Shown here one piece after another: positions 9,102 to 17,444 of a DNA stretch of 64,000 bases (position 1 is its first letter; each line of letters begins with the position of its first letter). The stretch is from NCBI GenBank assembly GCA_028866895.1, contig JAGWHF010000007.1, positions 47,166 through 111,165 of the forward strand. Reading direction: 5' to 3'. The translations under genes and the position numbers were made by a program. The stretch is from Nitrososphaerota archaeon (GTDB lineage Archaea > Thermoproteota > Nitrososphaeria > Nitrososphaerales > Nitrosopumilaceae). Below the pieces are notes generated by a model that saw only the letters and a list, made by a program, of their open reading frames with translations, ran no database searches and had not been told where the DNA came from.

Positions 9102-9656
9102 ATGTCCAACGCAGCAAGCGGCACAAAGAAAACATCCACTATAACATTCAGGCTTGATGATGGGACAATCAACAGGCTTCGTGACCTCTCGAAAGTACAA
9201 GAGGTGAGCACGAACACCTTGGTAAATCAGGCCCTCAGAAGATTCATAGACTGGGATGTATATCTCCCAAAATCGGGCTTTACTATTCTTACAAAGCCTG
9301 TTTTAAAAAAGATCTTCGAGGGTCTTGACGAGAGTTTTGTGATCGAGCTTGCATCCACAATCGGAAAGGAGGAAATTGAAGACATTGCCCTTTTCATGCG
9401 AGGGAAAGTAGACCTCCGTTCGTTTCTGTCATGGTATGAGACAATGATGCTCAACTCGTCCGTTCAGACGAGTCACATGATTGATGACGGGATTCACAGC
9501 ATGGTGCTAAAACATGACTTGGGAAAGAATTGGGCACTGTATCAAAAAATAATTCTGGAACTGGTCTTCAAAGAGGTGTTGCACAAGAACGTGGAACTCG
9601 AGTTTGACAAGAATACGTTGCGGGTGGTATTCACGGATGAAGGAAGTCAGGTCTGA
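9102..9656 (+). CDS. Ribbon-helix-helix N-terminal protein
   Basis: 184 aa. The first 50 residues read as a ribbon-helix-helix DNA-binding fold: STITFRLDDGTINRLRDLS, then VSTNTLVNQALRRFIDWD. The rest is an alpha/beta domain I do not recognise. An ACTTTAAACT box (9080-9089) about 20 bp before the ATG suggests a leaderless message. Probably a transcription regulator, possibly with a ligand- or partner-binding C-terminus. Confidence 0.7.
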   Translation: MSNAASGTKKTSTITFRLDDGTINRLRDLSKVQEVSTNTLVNQALRRFIDWDVYLPKSGFTILTKPVLKKIFEGLDESFVIELASTIGKEEIEDIALFMRGKVDLRSFLSWYETMMLNSSVQTSHMIDDGIHSMVLKHDLGKNWALYQKIILELVFKEVLHKNVELEFDKNTLRVVFTDEGSQV

Positions 9657-9763
9657 TCTCCGAAACATGCGTGATCTGATGTTGTTCCTTAGCTAGTGTC
9701 ATTAGTGCTTACAAAAATTCCGCGCGCATCTTCTCCTTAAAATATGCCTTCTGTTTATGAAAG

Positions 9764-10156
9764 ATGATGGAAGAAGCGGAGACTTGGTACAAGAGGGGAA
9801 ACGAAATGATGACGCAAGAAAGAAGTGAGGAGGCATTAACTGCGTACGACAAGGCTACGGCACTTGATCCGGGCCATGTAAGCTCTTGGAACAACAAGGG
9901 GATAGCGCTTTTTAGACTCAAACGCTTTCAAGAAGCCATTGATTGTTACGATAAGGCCCTTGCGATAAACCCTGATCATGCAAACGCGTGGTATAACAAG
10001 GCAAAGGCACTGCGTGGCTTGGGGCAGACCATTCTTGACAAGGCAAACGAGGACAGGGTGTCGGCTGCAAAGCTGATCAACCAATCACTTGCAATATTTG
10101 ATTCTGCCAACGAGTGTTATAACAAAGGCGAGACCATATCAAGGAGGCAGGTTTGA
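9764..10156 (+). CDS. Tetratricopeptide (TPR) repeat protein
   Basis: 130 aa with at least two canonical TPRs: AETWYKRGNEMM...EEALTAYDKATALDPGH and VSSWNNKGIALFRLKRFQEAIDCYDKALAINPDH. A third repeat, HANAWYNKAKALRGLG, runs into a longer helix. TPRs make protein-protein contacts. No signal peptide. It converges on the gene at 10160 with 3 bp between. Confidence 0.85.
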   Translation: MMEEAETWYKRGNEMMTQERSEEALTAYDKATALDPGHVSSWNNKGIALFRLKRFQEAIDCYDKALAINPDHANAWYNKAKALRGLGQTILDKANEDRVSAAKLINQSLAIFDSANECYNKGETISRRQV

Positions 10157-10159
10157 CCC

Positions 10160-10489
10160 TTATTGTCCGACAGCCTCGATTATGGATTCTCTTATAACCC
10201 GACTCTTCCCGAATATCGTTTTTGCGATATCGTCTATCTCTTTACCGGTCGGTTTCTTTCCGGAATGTGCGACAAAATAGTAGGTCTCAAACCTGCCGAT
10301 GATGGAGCCATGGGTGTACCCGTATGCGTATTCTGCCTCATCTTTGACCTGAAAATGGCCTGCCAACTCCGGGAGTCGCAGGTTTCTTACCACGCCGGGA
10401 ATCTTTGAAATCTCGTCGTCAATCATTGTATTGAGGATTGTTTTGTCTTTTTCAGCTAGTGCCAATATTGGGATACACGGGTCGCTCAA
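10160..10489 (-). CDS. Conserved-looking hypothetical protein
   Basis: The frame is open to 10684, but that part lies over the opposite-strand EMC3 gene and its promoter, so the start is probably TTG 10489 (SDPCIPILALAEKDKT) or ATG 10426 (MIDDEISKIPGV). The core YGYTHGSIIGRFETYYF and the tail GKEIDDIAKTIFGKSRVIRESI look like a folded alpha/beta domain. I do not recognise the family. The gene is divergent from the insertase gene. Confidence 0.6.
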   Translation of the reverse strand: MSDPCIPILALAEKDKTILNTMIDDEISKIPGVVRNLRLPELAGHFQVKDEAEYAYGYTHGSIIGRFETYYFVAHSGKKPTGKEIDDIAKTIFGKSRVIRESIIEAVGQ

Positions 10490-10528
10490 TAAAAGTATGA
10501 TTTCTGCCCGAGGTGCTACAAATCCATC

Positions 10529-10542
10529 AACTTTTAAAATAC
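10529..10542 (+). promoter_or_regulatory. TATA/BRE-like promoter of the EMC3-like gene
   Basis: AACTTTTAAAATACC lies about 30 bp before ATG 10570, the distance expected for an archaeal promoter with a very short leader. It supports the internal start chosen for the insertase gene. Confidence 0.5.
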
Positions 10543-10569
10543 CCCAGTTACAAGAAAAGGACAGCAAAG

Positions 10570-11187
10570 ATGGAACATATAGTGCTTGGATTCCTGGGAT
10601 CATTGTATCTTCAGATACCGGGGATAGGGCAGAACCAGCTTGGGAGCCTGAATCCGTGGGTGAAGGGCCTAGTGCCATCTGCATTAGGTATCGTTGGAAT
10701 AGCTATCATGCTAAACTTGTTCAGCGCGGGTATCAGAAAAAAGATGGTGGACCAGGACAAGCTGCGGCGCCTGATGAAGGAGACGCGTGCGTGGCAGAAG
10801 GAGAGGATGGCCGCGTTTAAATCAAAAGATCAGGAAAAGATTGACCAGCTCAACAAAAAATCCGCATATATGAACAAGTTGAACATGGAAATAATGCAGC
10901 TAAACATGAGACCTATGGCAATTACCTTTGTGCCTTTTCTTCTCATTTTCTACTTTCTGCTACCCCACATGTTTGCATATACTGTGGCAGAGTCGCCCAT
11001 TCCACTCAATTTGTTTCCGGGCAACTTCTTTCATCTTACCTGTTCTGGGGACGACGTAAAAAATAGCGCCAAAACTCATTGCTTCCATGAAAACGACATG
11101 TATTTTTGGGGATGGTACTTCCTATCGTCGATCTCTGTAAGTGGGATCATAATGCGGGCTACCAAGACGGCTGCCAACATGGACTGA
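10570..11187 (+). CDS. EMC3/DUF106 (archaeal YidC-like) membrane protein insertase
   Basis: 205 aa. The N-terminal membrane segment (LVPSALGIVGIAIMLNLFSAG) is followed by a charged cytosolic coiled coil (KKMVDQDKLRRLMKETRAW to about residue 110). Two more membrane segments follow (ITFVPFLLIFYFLLP; YFLSSISVSGIIMRA). This layout is that of archaeal DUF106 proteins, relatives of YidC/Oxa1/EMC3, which insert small membrane proteins. The start at 10570 is supported by an upstream TATA box. A 52-aa membrane protein gene follows. Confidence 0.85.
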   Translation: MEHIVLGFLGSLYLQIPGIGQNQLGSLNPWVKGLVPSALGIVGIAIMLNLFSAGIRKKMVDQDKLRRLMKETRAWQKERMAAFKSKDQEKIDQLNKKSAYMNKLNMEIMQLNMRPMAITFVPFLLIFYFLLPHMFAYTVAESPIPLNLFPGNFFHLTCSGDDVKNSAKTHCFHENDMYFWGWYFLSSISVSGIIMRATKTAANMD

Positions 11188-11257
11188 TTGGCTGTGATCT
11201 CAAAAAATAAGCTAGATTGTTGAATAGTAATAATGGTAGCTGACAAATATCTATTTG

Positions 11258-11416
11258 ATGAATGGCTTGAAGGGCTTTATGAAAAATCCGCTTTCCGACA
11301 TGGGCTGGGGGTTTGCAAGGAGGGTCTTGCTTCCTCACTGGTTTGAGATAGCGTCTGGGATCGTCGTCGGTGCAAGCCTGGTACTTATCTTTGGACGTAA
11401 ATTGGTCGCAGGGTAG
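11258..11416 (+). CDS. 52-aa single-span membrane protein
   Basis: ATG 11258 to TAG 11414-11416. The N-terminus is amphipathic and basic (MGWGFARRVLLPHWF), followed by one membrane helix (EIASGIVVGASLVLIFG) and a short basic end. It lies 70 bp after the insertase and just before the gene at about 11475. Other frames here are open but shorter or poorly coding. Function unknown. Confidence 0.55.
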   Translation: MNGLKGFMKNPLSDMGWGFARRVLLPHWFEIASGIVVGASLVLIFGRKLVAG

Positions 11417-11474
11417 TCCTTTCATACAGTATCTGACGGAATCCGTTAAATTCTGGGCTCTTGATGCAGAATCA

Positions 11475-11987
11475 TTGAGTGTTGAACAACTGAAGGGGAG
11501 GATAAAGAGATGGCTTGAAAGTGAGGAGTATATGGTATCTGAAAGGGCGGAGGAAATATCATCTTTTCACTTGGTAATATCCAACTTTCATGGGAAAGGA
11601 ACTTTTGCTGATGTTGTAAAGATAAAAGGTAAGGACTTTGTGATTTTGGGCAGTGCCCTTCAGAATCCTCCGGATTTTATGAAAATGCTCTCAACGATAC
11701 CTGAAAAGGAGAGGTCTGAATTTTTTAACCAGGTACAGCGCGACCTCCTAAAGTTCAGGGTAGACCACGAGTTTCATCCTTCAAAACTAATGCCGGAACG
11801 GATGATACTGAGGGACATAGTATATGATGAGGATATCACAAGGACCCAATTCATGGACCACCTGAAGAGGGTAAAGTTTGCATCACTGTTCCTTCTTTGG
11901 TCCATCGGCCACAAGTTTTCCTTGGACTTGTCTCAATCGTCGACGCCGCATCATGACTTGTCAGGATCGCGGCCGCCCTACGGGTAG
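11475..11987 (+). CDS. DUF2299-like conserved archaeal protein
   Basis: The frame is open from 11370, but its first 35 residues overlap the 52-aa gene at 11258 and look non-coding. TTG 11475 (SVEQLKGRIKRWLESEEYMV) is a better start, giving about 170 aa. The order (helix, then FHLVISNFHGKG, VKIKGKDFVILGS, a helical middle with RSEFFNQVQRDLLKF) recalls the DUF2299 family of archaeal proteins without known activity. The family call is from memory. Confidence 0.55.
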   Translation: MSVEQLKGRIKRWLESEEYMVSERAEEISSFHLVISNFHGKGTFADVVKIKGKDFVILGSALQNPPDFMKMLSTIPEKERSEFFNQVQRDLLKFRVDHEFHPSKLMPERMILRDIVYDEDITRTQFMDHLKRVKFASLFLLWSIGHKFSLDLSQSSTPHHDLSGSRPPYG

Positions 11988-11990
11988 CGC

Positions 11991-12281
11991 TCAGTTCTTT
12001 CCGCAGACGTATTTGCCGTATTCTCCCGCGAGACCTGCGGCCCTTGTAACATTTGAGGAGGATGGATCTTTTTTGACTTCAAGGTGGCATCCAAAATCGG
12101 AGACGGTGTACCCCCTGTCAACCTGGTTCGTCAAGGCGACAGCAGCCTTTATCGAAGAATTTGCAGGGTGGGGCCTGTCAAAGAGGGAATGTCCTACAAT
12201 TTCAGGGACGAGTATCAAAACCACGACCAAGATGGCGAATTTATTGATGGACTTTCTGTTTTTCAACCACACGATTTCCAA
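11991..12281 (-). CDS. Small secreted/membrane-tethered protein, paralog of 17023-17301
   Basis: 96 aa. A basic start, then a hydrophobic signal/anchor (FAILVVVLILVPEIVGH), then an outer part with two Cys: FGCHLEVKKD and YGKYVCGKN, probably a disulfide. The protein at 17023 shares the whole plan: VPEIVGH, CHL, NVTRAAGL, YxxYxC. The two flank the IS66/pseudogene region in the same orientation. I do not recognise a family outside this pair. Confidence 0.75.
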   Translation of the reverse strand: MEIVWLKNRKSINKFAILVVVLILVPEIVGHSLFDRPHPANSSIKAAVALTNQVDRGYTVSDFGCHLEVKKDPSSSNVTRAAGLAGEYGKYVCGKN

Positions 12282-12431
12282 CCGCCTTTATCCTATATTA
12301 AGGGAATTTATGATTCCCAATCCGCGATACTGCTCCAGGCCAGGGCTGTTCCCGCGAGCGCCTCATCCTCCTTCCTCCAATGGAACAGGACACCTGACTG
12401 TGCTACTGCTGTATTGGTGTTGAGTTTAAGT

Positions 12432-12587
12432 ATGTGCCAGTCTGGATTCAAAAATACCGTGTTCCTACTCGGAATCTGTTTTACTTTTGCTGTTACTGTT
12501 TTTATCTTGCTACTTGGATTTTGTAAAGTGAGAGGACTCTCTACTTTATTTGACTTGGAAACAACAATTTGTCAGTATTTGGCTTAA
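12432..12587 (+). CDS. Possible 51-aa membrane protein
   Basis: ATG 12432 to TAA 12585-12587. It has one strong membrane helix (NTVFLLGICFTFAVTVFILLLGF) with short flanks. The frame is open further upstream, but that part overlaps the opposite-strand gene at 11991. No family is recognised. It may be real or a hydrophobic chance ORF next to the IS. Confidence 0.3.
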   Translation: MCQSGFKNTVFLLGICFTFAVTVFILLLGFCKVRGLSTLFDLETTICQYLA

Positions 12588-12757
12588 ATAAGGAAAAATA
12601 GATGCGTGGTAAGAATGCCATACGACGAGATTTACTACCAAAGGCTCAAAGATGAGGACCCCGCCGAATACGAACTATTGCAAACCGGGGCCTAGGCAAG
12701 AACACCGGCAACTTTGAGGACACATCAAGCATTAATTTGGTGGTCTGTACCGAAGAA

Positions 12758-12765
12758 GGTTTTAG
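12758..12765. repeat. IS66 target-site duplication, left copy (GGTTTTAG)
   Basis: Identical to 14206-14213 directly outside the other inverted repeat. Confidence 0.9.
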
Positions 12766-14205
12766 GTAACAGGTTACCGTTTTGAAGCAAATTCTGCAAG
12801 ATATCCAAGTGCATAGTCGTGGAAATTCTGGCCTCTTAGATTGCATGTCTGATGCACGCTCATCAGTACCTTGTGGGCATATGCCCCTTCCTCGGACCTG
12901 TTGCCGTATGTTATCTTTCGTATGACGACGCTTGGCCGGATCTGCCTCTCGGCATCATTGTTGTGGCACTTGACGCCGTCTATCTCAAGAAACGTAAAGA
13001 GCATCTCTTTTTCTCTTCTCAGCCTCTTGACAAACCTGATGCAGTTTCTCTCGGTGTATCTTGATGATGCAAGTTTTTCTATTCTCTTTTCAAAACGCTT
13101 CCTTGTGATGATTCTTTTTGCACGGCTCCTGATGGCACCTGCCCTCTGCGAGTCATAGAGGATCCTGCGCAGCTTCTTTGCAAATCTTTTGAACTGCCTA
13201 CCAGGACTCTTGTACCGTATCGTATCGTCAATCTCCCTGAAATAATGATAGTGACACCTCTGGTGCGTCGACCCCACGTGATTCCATGCAGGCCACGAGT
13301 CGCTTGTTATGTTTCCGCCGTAATCTCCAAGCACCCTTTGTGGGACAGCCGACCCTCTCGACCTGTCTATTTCGTATATTACGGTCCACCTCCCGACAAA
13401 CGCCCACAGCCAGTGGTTCTTGCCGTCAATGCGCCACGACGTCTCGTCACCGTGTATGTTTGCCTCCAATTTGAGCTCCTCAATCATCTCAAGATAACGC
13501 GGTCCAAACGCGCAGGCAACTTTTCTGACCGCATGCTTTACCGTGGATTCTGTCATGTCAAGGCAGAAGAGCATCTTGAAGAGGTCTGTTATCTTCCGGT
13601 ACGAGAGCCCGAGCATCTTGAGCGATACGACAAGCACCATGAGCCTCAGTCCGAACCTCTCGCCTGGCAGTGCGTCATGGACAGGTGCTGCCACCTGCAT
13701 CCTGCAGTTCCTGCAGTACCTGCGGACTATCTTGTATTTGGTTACGATTACTTTTGCAGGAACTATATCCTCGACAATCCTTTCGTAGGAGCCAGTAGGT
13801 CTTGAGAGGCGGATGCCGCACCTTGCGCATTCCCTTCTGTCTACAAGAACATGCGCATCTATGTGATCGGGTTTTTTCCTGCCAGAGCCCTCGTGCCCCA
13901 TCTTTCTTCCCGGCCTGCCGTGATTCCTCTTTGAGGTATTGTAATGCCTGTCAGGCCTGGCGTCGATGTTTCTTGCCACAAGGGCAGTTACCGTCTCTTT
14001 TAGCAGTGCAAGCTCCTCTCTTAGCTTCCTGTTCTCTTCTCTGACTTGCTTGATCTCCTCCTCTAGGATATTGCAACGGTTTCGGAAATACTCGATGTCA
14101 TTGTTATGGTACAATGACATCAACATCTGTAGTACTGATCAGAAAGCGTATCGGTCAAAAATAGCGGATCACAAGGTGGGTAACTTCATAACTCTAACCT
14201 GTTAC
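12766..14205 (-). mobile_element. Complete IS66-like insertion sequence (1440 bp)
   Basis: The ends are imperfect 22-bp inverted repeats (12766-12787 and 14184-14205) sharing GTAACAGGTTA and then GTTnTGAAG, 19 of 22 matching. Flanking bases 12758-12765 and 14206-14213 are both GGTTTTAG, a perfect 8-bp target duplication, which is the size known for IS66. One transposase gene fills the element and its stop lies inside the left repeat. The clean duplication shows a fairly recent single insertion. Confidence 0.93.
12774..14126 (-). CDS. IS66-family (TnpC-type) transposase
   Basis: 450 aa DDE transposase. The N-terminal coiled coil (RCNILEEEIKQVREENRKLR) is followed by a basic zone (RNHGRPGRKMGHEGSGRKKP) and a zinc knuckle (CARCGIRL ... 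YCRNCRMQV). The catalytic core has IHGDETSWRIDGKNHWLWAF (first Asp), ITSDSWPAW (second Asp) and NNDAERQIRPSVVIRK (Glu). These are typical IS66 motifs. Bacterial IS66 elements often carry tnpA and tnpB too; here only the transposase is present, the single-ORF form. The frame is intact, so it may be active. Confidence 0.93.
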   Translation of the reverse strand: MLMSLYHNNDIEYFRNRCNILEEEIKQVREENRKLREELALLKETVTALVARNIDARPDRHYNTSKRNHGRPGRKMGHEGSGRKKPDHIDAHVLVDRRECARCGIRLSRPTGSYERIVEDIVPAKVIVTKYKIVRRYCRNCRMQVAAPVHDALPGERFGLRLMVLVVSLKMLGLSYRKITDLFKMLFCLDMTESTVKHAVRKVACAFGPRYLEMIEELKLEANIHGDETSWRIDGKNHWLWAFVGRWTVIYEIDRSRGSAVPQRVLGDYGGNITSDSWPAWNHVGSTHQRCHYHYFREIDDTIRYKSPGRQFKRFAKKLRRILYDSQRAGAIRSRAKRIITRKRFEKRIEKLASSRYTERNCIRFVKRLRREKEMLFTFLEIDGVKCHNNDAERQIRPSVVIRKITYGNRSEEGAYAHKVLMSVHQTCNLRGQNFHDYALGYLAEFASKR

Positions 14206-14213
14206 GGTTTTAG
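14206..14213. repeat. IS66 target-site duplication, right copy (GGTTTTAG)
   Basis: Identical to 12758-12765. Together they define the insertion site in the small broken gene. Confidence 0.9.
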
Positions 14214-14299
14214 TTATTTCATGAGGTTTGGTGCCTAGTTTGCTACCGTGCAATGGCCAGCAATTCCATTCACTGACAGGTAATACGTGTATCCTGGGA

Positions 14300-14732
14300 T
14301 TAGGATGGAATAATCCTGAGAGGAATCTCATGCTGGGTAAGAATTGCCGTTGCAGTACCGCCCACCGAGCCTGCGGCCTAGGCAAATGTAAAGCCAAGCG
14401 AGGTACAGCTGCAGGCGCAGGCAACAGTCCCAATTAAAGTTCCCAAAAATCCCTTGCCTATCTTTTTTACCCCCTCTCCAGAAACGATGATCCTGTAAAT
14501 GCTCAGGCTGGTAACAACTCCAGATAGTGACGAAACGGAAATTATCCGGATAAAGTCGGTTATTTGCTCGCTGGGAACATAAAACGAAAGATGGGGTTCG
14601 AAGAAAATTAATTGGGACATGTAGGATATGAGGAGAAACAGTCCAAAGAAAATCCCGACTGTTAGTAACAAGTATCATCCACTGGAGAAAACTAGTTTCA
14701 AAGCCTGTCTTTGCACGGTTAGGGATTGTCAT
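14300..14732 (-). pseudogene. Decayed small membrane-protein gene
   Basis: ATG 14732 opens MTIPNRAKTGFETSFLQW. After a one-base shift near 14670 the neighbouring frame gives membrane segments LLTVGIFFGLFLLISYM and LIGTVACACSCTSLGFTFA. A TAG at 14378-14380 then interrupts. In the same frame beyond that stop the sequence still reads AAGSVGGTATAILTQHEIPL and ends at TAA 14300-14302. A frameshift plus a stop with good coding sequence on both sides indicates a recent pseudogene. The Cys-rich CSCTS motif suggests a Nitrososphaerota membrane family I cannot name. Confidence 0.6.
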
Positions 14733-14860
14733 GGCATTGTTGTTTCTCGCTCACTGTGCACCTTCCTAGGTGCGTCCCTGCCAAATATGGATTGAACAGG
14801 CAGCATGGTACGCAAGTGGGTTAAAATATGGTGCGAAATTATCATCGCTAGAGTGTTCAG

Positions 14861-15418
14861 ATGGCAAAGAAGATAAACAAGGATGGCGAGAAGGTTGCCG
14901 ATAAACCGGCATCAAAGAACAAGAACAAGATAATCGCAGTTATAGTTATTGCCGCAATAATAGGCGGGGGCGCGTATTTTCTACACAAGTCGGACAACAC
15001 CGTAGATAAAGCCTATTCTGCAATTGACGGAATCCCATGCGAAACCCAGGAATATTCAACCTTTCACATACATGCGCACCTTGACGCCTTCGTCAATGGC
15101 CAGCATATTACGGTTCCACAGTATATTGGAATCGAGGATAATACCTGTCTTTACTGGCTCCATACTCATGATACATCTGGTATTATGCACATAGAATCTC
15201 CTGTTCAGCAGAACTTTACGCTCGGTCAGTTCATGGATGTATGGAAATCAACTTCAACGGGAGTGCCAAGCGGAATTCCGATTATCTTCGTCAATGGACA
15301 GGAGGTTTCCACCAGCTTGGATAATACCATCCTTCATGCACATGATGAGATTGCAATTGTTTACGGTCAGGCGCCGCCTAATATTCCGTCATTCTATCAG
15401 TTTCCTGAGGGTCTCTAA
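14861..15418 (+). CDS. Membrane-anchored His-rich extracytoplasmic protein
   Basis: 185 aa. A lysine-rich cytosolic start and one membrane helix (IIAVIVIAAIIGGGAYFL), then an outer domain with His clusters FHIHAHLD and WLHTHDTSGIMHIES, plus C59 and C95-like Cys in GIPCETQEY and DNTCLYWL. The His pattern suggests a bound metal, perhaps copper. Similar proteins occur in Nitrososphaerota and actinobacteria, but their role is unknown to me. A TTAAAATATG box (14821-14830) lies at promoter distance from the ATG. Confidence 0.75.
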   Translation: MAKKINKDGEKVADKPASKNKNKIIAVIVIAAIIGGGAYFLHKSDNTVDKAYSAIDGIPCETQEYSTFHIHAHLDAFVNGQHITVPQYIGIEDNTCLYWLHTHDTSGIMHIESPVQQNFTLGQFMDVWKSTSTGVPSGIPIIFVNGQEVSTSLDNTILHAHDEIAIVYGQAPPNIPSFYQFPEGL

Positions 15419-15623
15419 CAGAATTTTGAAAAATGCGGTTTTTGTTTGAAAGAAACTGTAGTGGCAAATCAGGTTGCATGTCATCTTAACGGACAAACCT
15501 ATCGAAGTGACAGACTTTCATTTGGGTTGAAACTACAAACGCCTACAAAAACAGGAACGGACAAGCCACCGGACAAACTGCCCCGGACGCGAGAGGCCTA
15601 TCATCTGTGAGGCGGAAATCTTG

Positions 15624-16565
15624 TTAGGCGGGTTTGGAAGTTTTTTTTATGCGACGCTTCTTTTTGTGGTTTCTGTAGTTCCAAATGAATATCATGAACC
15701 CTATGACGGATGATACTATAGTTCCAATTCCCACCACAGGGGCAATGAAAAACTGGCCAATCCAGATCCCGCTGGCATCTCCAAGTTCAAGCAGGCCCCG
15801 CTGCCTTACAAAAAGGTTGAAGGAATTGTCAAGTGGGTATGTCTGCCTGCCCCCGTCGGAATACGTGCCATTTACGTGCATGAGGGCGTTTACTGGGGCC
15901 CCGATGTTCTTCTGAGTGCTGACCACGAAATCAAAATCAATGGAACGGCCAGGATTCAATTCGGTTATCGTAAGGGTCCTGTTACCTTCCAGCATAAGTT
16001 GGGGGGATGATAATGACAACTTTACATTATATGCGGTGGCCCCCTGGTTTGACAGCGTTCCCCGTATCGGGATTGGTTCCCCCGAAAAGGCCTCATTTGG
16101 AGGCTGCAGGTTGAGAATCAGGGACGGCTTTGATTCGTCAAAAAATCGGGTCGTCTGGTCGACTGTGTTTTCTACGGGCTTGGAATCGAAGAGTCCCTTT
16201 ACAAAATAATCAATTTTGACGTTTGCGACAAACGATCCGTCAGGAACGCCATCCTTAAGGGTCGCGTTAAAATCGCTTCCAAACGAAGAGTCCTTGGCAA
16301 GCTTGTCAATATGAAAACTGTCTTTTGGGACTGCAAGCTCTGGGCATGTTATGGTGACAGTAATGTTTGACACCTGATCTACCGTGGGTGTGACGACAGA
16401 AGACAACACAAATTGCTTTCCTGGCATCAAGATGTCAGGATAACTGAGTGCGAGTCCTATGTTGGAATCTGAGATATTGTCCTGCTCGGCGTAGGCGGGA
16501 AGGAGAATGACTGCAAAAAGAATGGTGAGCGCCACATGTGGGATGAATTTGTGCAAAACTTTCAC
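15624..16565 (-). CDS. Secreted protein with C-terminal membrane anchor
   Basis: 313 aa. A signal peptide (ALTILFAVILLPAYA), a long beta-rich outer region with two Ig/CARDB-like segments (GLALSYPDILMPGKQFVLSS; FSGEPIPIRGTLSNQGATAY), a membrane helix (PVVGIGTIVSSVIGFMIFIW) and a very basic tail (NHKKKRRIKKTSK). Topology is outside domain, inside tail. Possibly a surface scaffold; no enzyme motif seen. Confidence 0.75.
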   Translation of the reverse strand: MKVLHKFIPHVALTILFAVILLPAYAEQDNISDSNIGLALSYPDILMPGKQFVLSSVVTPTVDQVSNITVTITCPELAVPKDSFHIDKLAKDSSFGSDFNATLKDGVPDGSFVANVKIDYFVKGLFDSKPVENTVDQTTRFFDESKPSLILNLQPPNEAFSGEPIPIRGTLSNQGATAYNVKLSLSSPQLMLEGNRTLTITELNPGRSIDFDFVVSTQKNIGAPVNALMHVNGTYSDGGRQTYPLDNSFNLFVRQRGLLELGDASGIWIGQFFIAPVVGIGTIVSSVIGFMIFIWNYRNHKKKRRIKKTSKPA

Positions 16566-16830
16566 CTTTGTCTTATGAAATATCCCGAGTATTCAAAATT
16601 TCTTTCTTGTTTAATGCATTGTAATGAACCACTGCACTATATCGACCTTTACTTTGTACTAATTGGTTCTATATCGCCAAGGTGGATAATCGTGCAGAAG
16701 CGGGTTCAAATGCATGACGAGTTCCTACCGACTCGCGCCAGACAACTAGGAAAGAACGGGGCAGGAGCGGGGTCGTCAATTCGAGGATTTGGTGGGGTCG
16801 GGTCGACCTGGAATATCCGCCGGAAGGGAA

Positions 16831-17004
16831 ATGGAACTTACGTTTATCTACCCAGAACAGCTAGAGGTGGCCATGAAGGCGAAATTCAAGACTGTCTGTT
16901 CCGAATGCAAGGGCGAGATAAGCGTGGGAAATGAGATTTCAAAGACCACGTCAGGGAAATGGGTTCACAAGCACTGTGCACCAGAATCAAGCGAGTTGCC
17001 GTAA
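16831..17004 (+). CDS. 57-aa zinc-knuckle protein
   Basis: The best start is ATG 16831 (MELTFIYPEQLEVAMK); the upstream frame (from 16789) looks non-coding. Zinc ligands are CSECKGEISVG and, after a loop, WVHKHC. This CxxC...HxxC knuckle resembles a small PARP/LIM-like finger found in many short archaeal proteins. It probably binds nucleic acid or protein. Confidence 0.6.
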   Translation: MELTFIYPEQLEVAMKAKFKTVCSECKGEISVGNEISKTTSGKWVHKHCAPESSELP

Positions 17005-17022
17005 CGTGTTTCAAGCGTCTTG

Positions 17023-17301
17023 TTATGTGCACGAGTAAACGGCATACTGGCCTTGGAGTCCGGCGGCCCTTGTGACATTTGCACTGGATGTATCATTCTT
17101 AAGTACGAGGTGACACCGGGTATCGCCATTGACATACATGCTGTGTTGCTTGCTTGTTAATGAGAGTGCTGTGTCAACTGATGATGTTACGGGGTGTTTC
17201 TGGGTATCGAAGTAAAGGTGCCCTACAATTTCAGGTACGGCTATCATGAGCACTACCAATACTGCAAACATGTTTATGCGTTTTTTCTTTGTGAAGTCCA
17301 T
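17023..17301 (-). CDS. Small secreted/membrane-tethered protein, paralog of 11991-12281
   Basis: 92 aa. A basic start, a hydrophobic segment (MFAVLVVLMIAVPEIVGHL), then an outer part with two Cys (TRCHLVLKN and YAVYSCT). It shares VPEIVGH, SSxNVTRAAGL and the Cys spacing with the 96-aa protein at 11991, about 5 kb away, in the same orientation. The NDT and NVT triplets could be glycosylated. Confidence 0.75.
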   Translation of the reverse strand: MDFTKKKRINMFAVLVVLMIAVPEIVGHLYFDTQKHPVTSSVDTALSLTSKQHSMYVNGDTRCHLVLKNDTSSANVTRAAGLQGQYAVYSCT

Positions 17302-17444
17302 GATATTTTTTCATTTCACACATTATATTAAGATACGAGACAATTTGCAGAAATCGAGATCTCGAGTGACGCATACAGGGAATGGCAGTAAGTGGAACGT
17401 CCAACGAACTGCCCAATCCTTTGTTACTGGGCAGGAAAACTCCT

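Larger units (their letters stand above)
12615..14238 (+). pseudogene. Small host gene broken by a frameshift and by the IS66-like element
   Basis: ATG 12615 starts MPYDEIYYQRLKDEDPAEYE and meets a TAG at 12693. In the -1 frame, from the GGGG run at 12687-12690, an open frame reads GLGKNTGNFEDTSSINLV and continues to the IS edge. Removing the IS and one copy of its 8-bp duplication joins it to bases 14214-14238, which read YFMRFGA and stop. The original gene was about 58 aa. The joined ending is a natural protein end, so the insertion is within coding sequence. Function unknown. Confidence 0.6.

Noticed and set aside
13245..13805. 186-codon plus-strand frame within the IS
   Set aside because: Antisense shadow of the transposase; rich in His, Pro and Arg without any domain.
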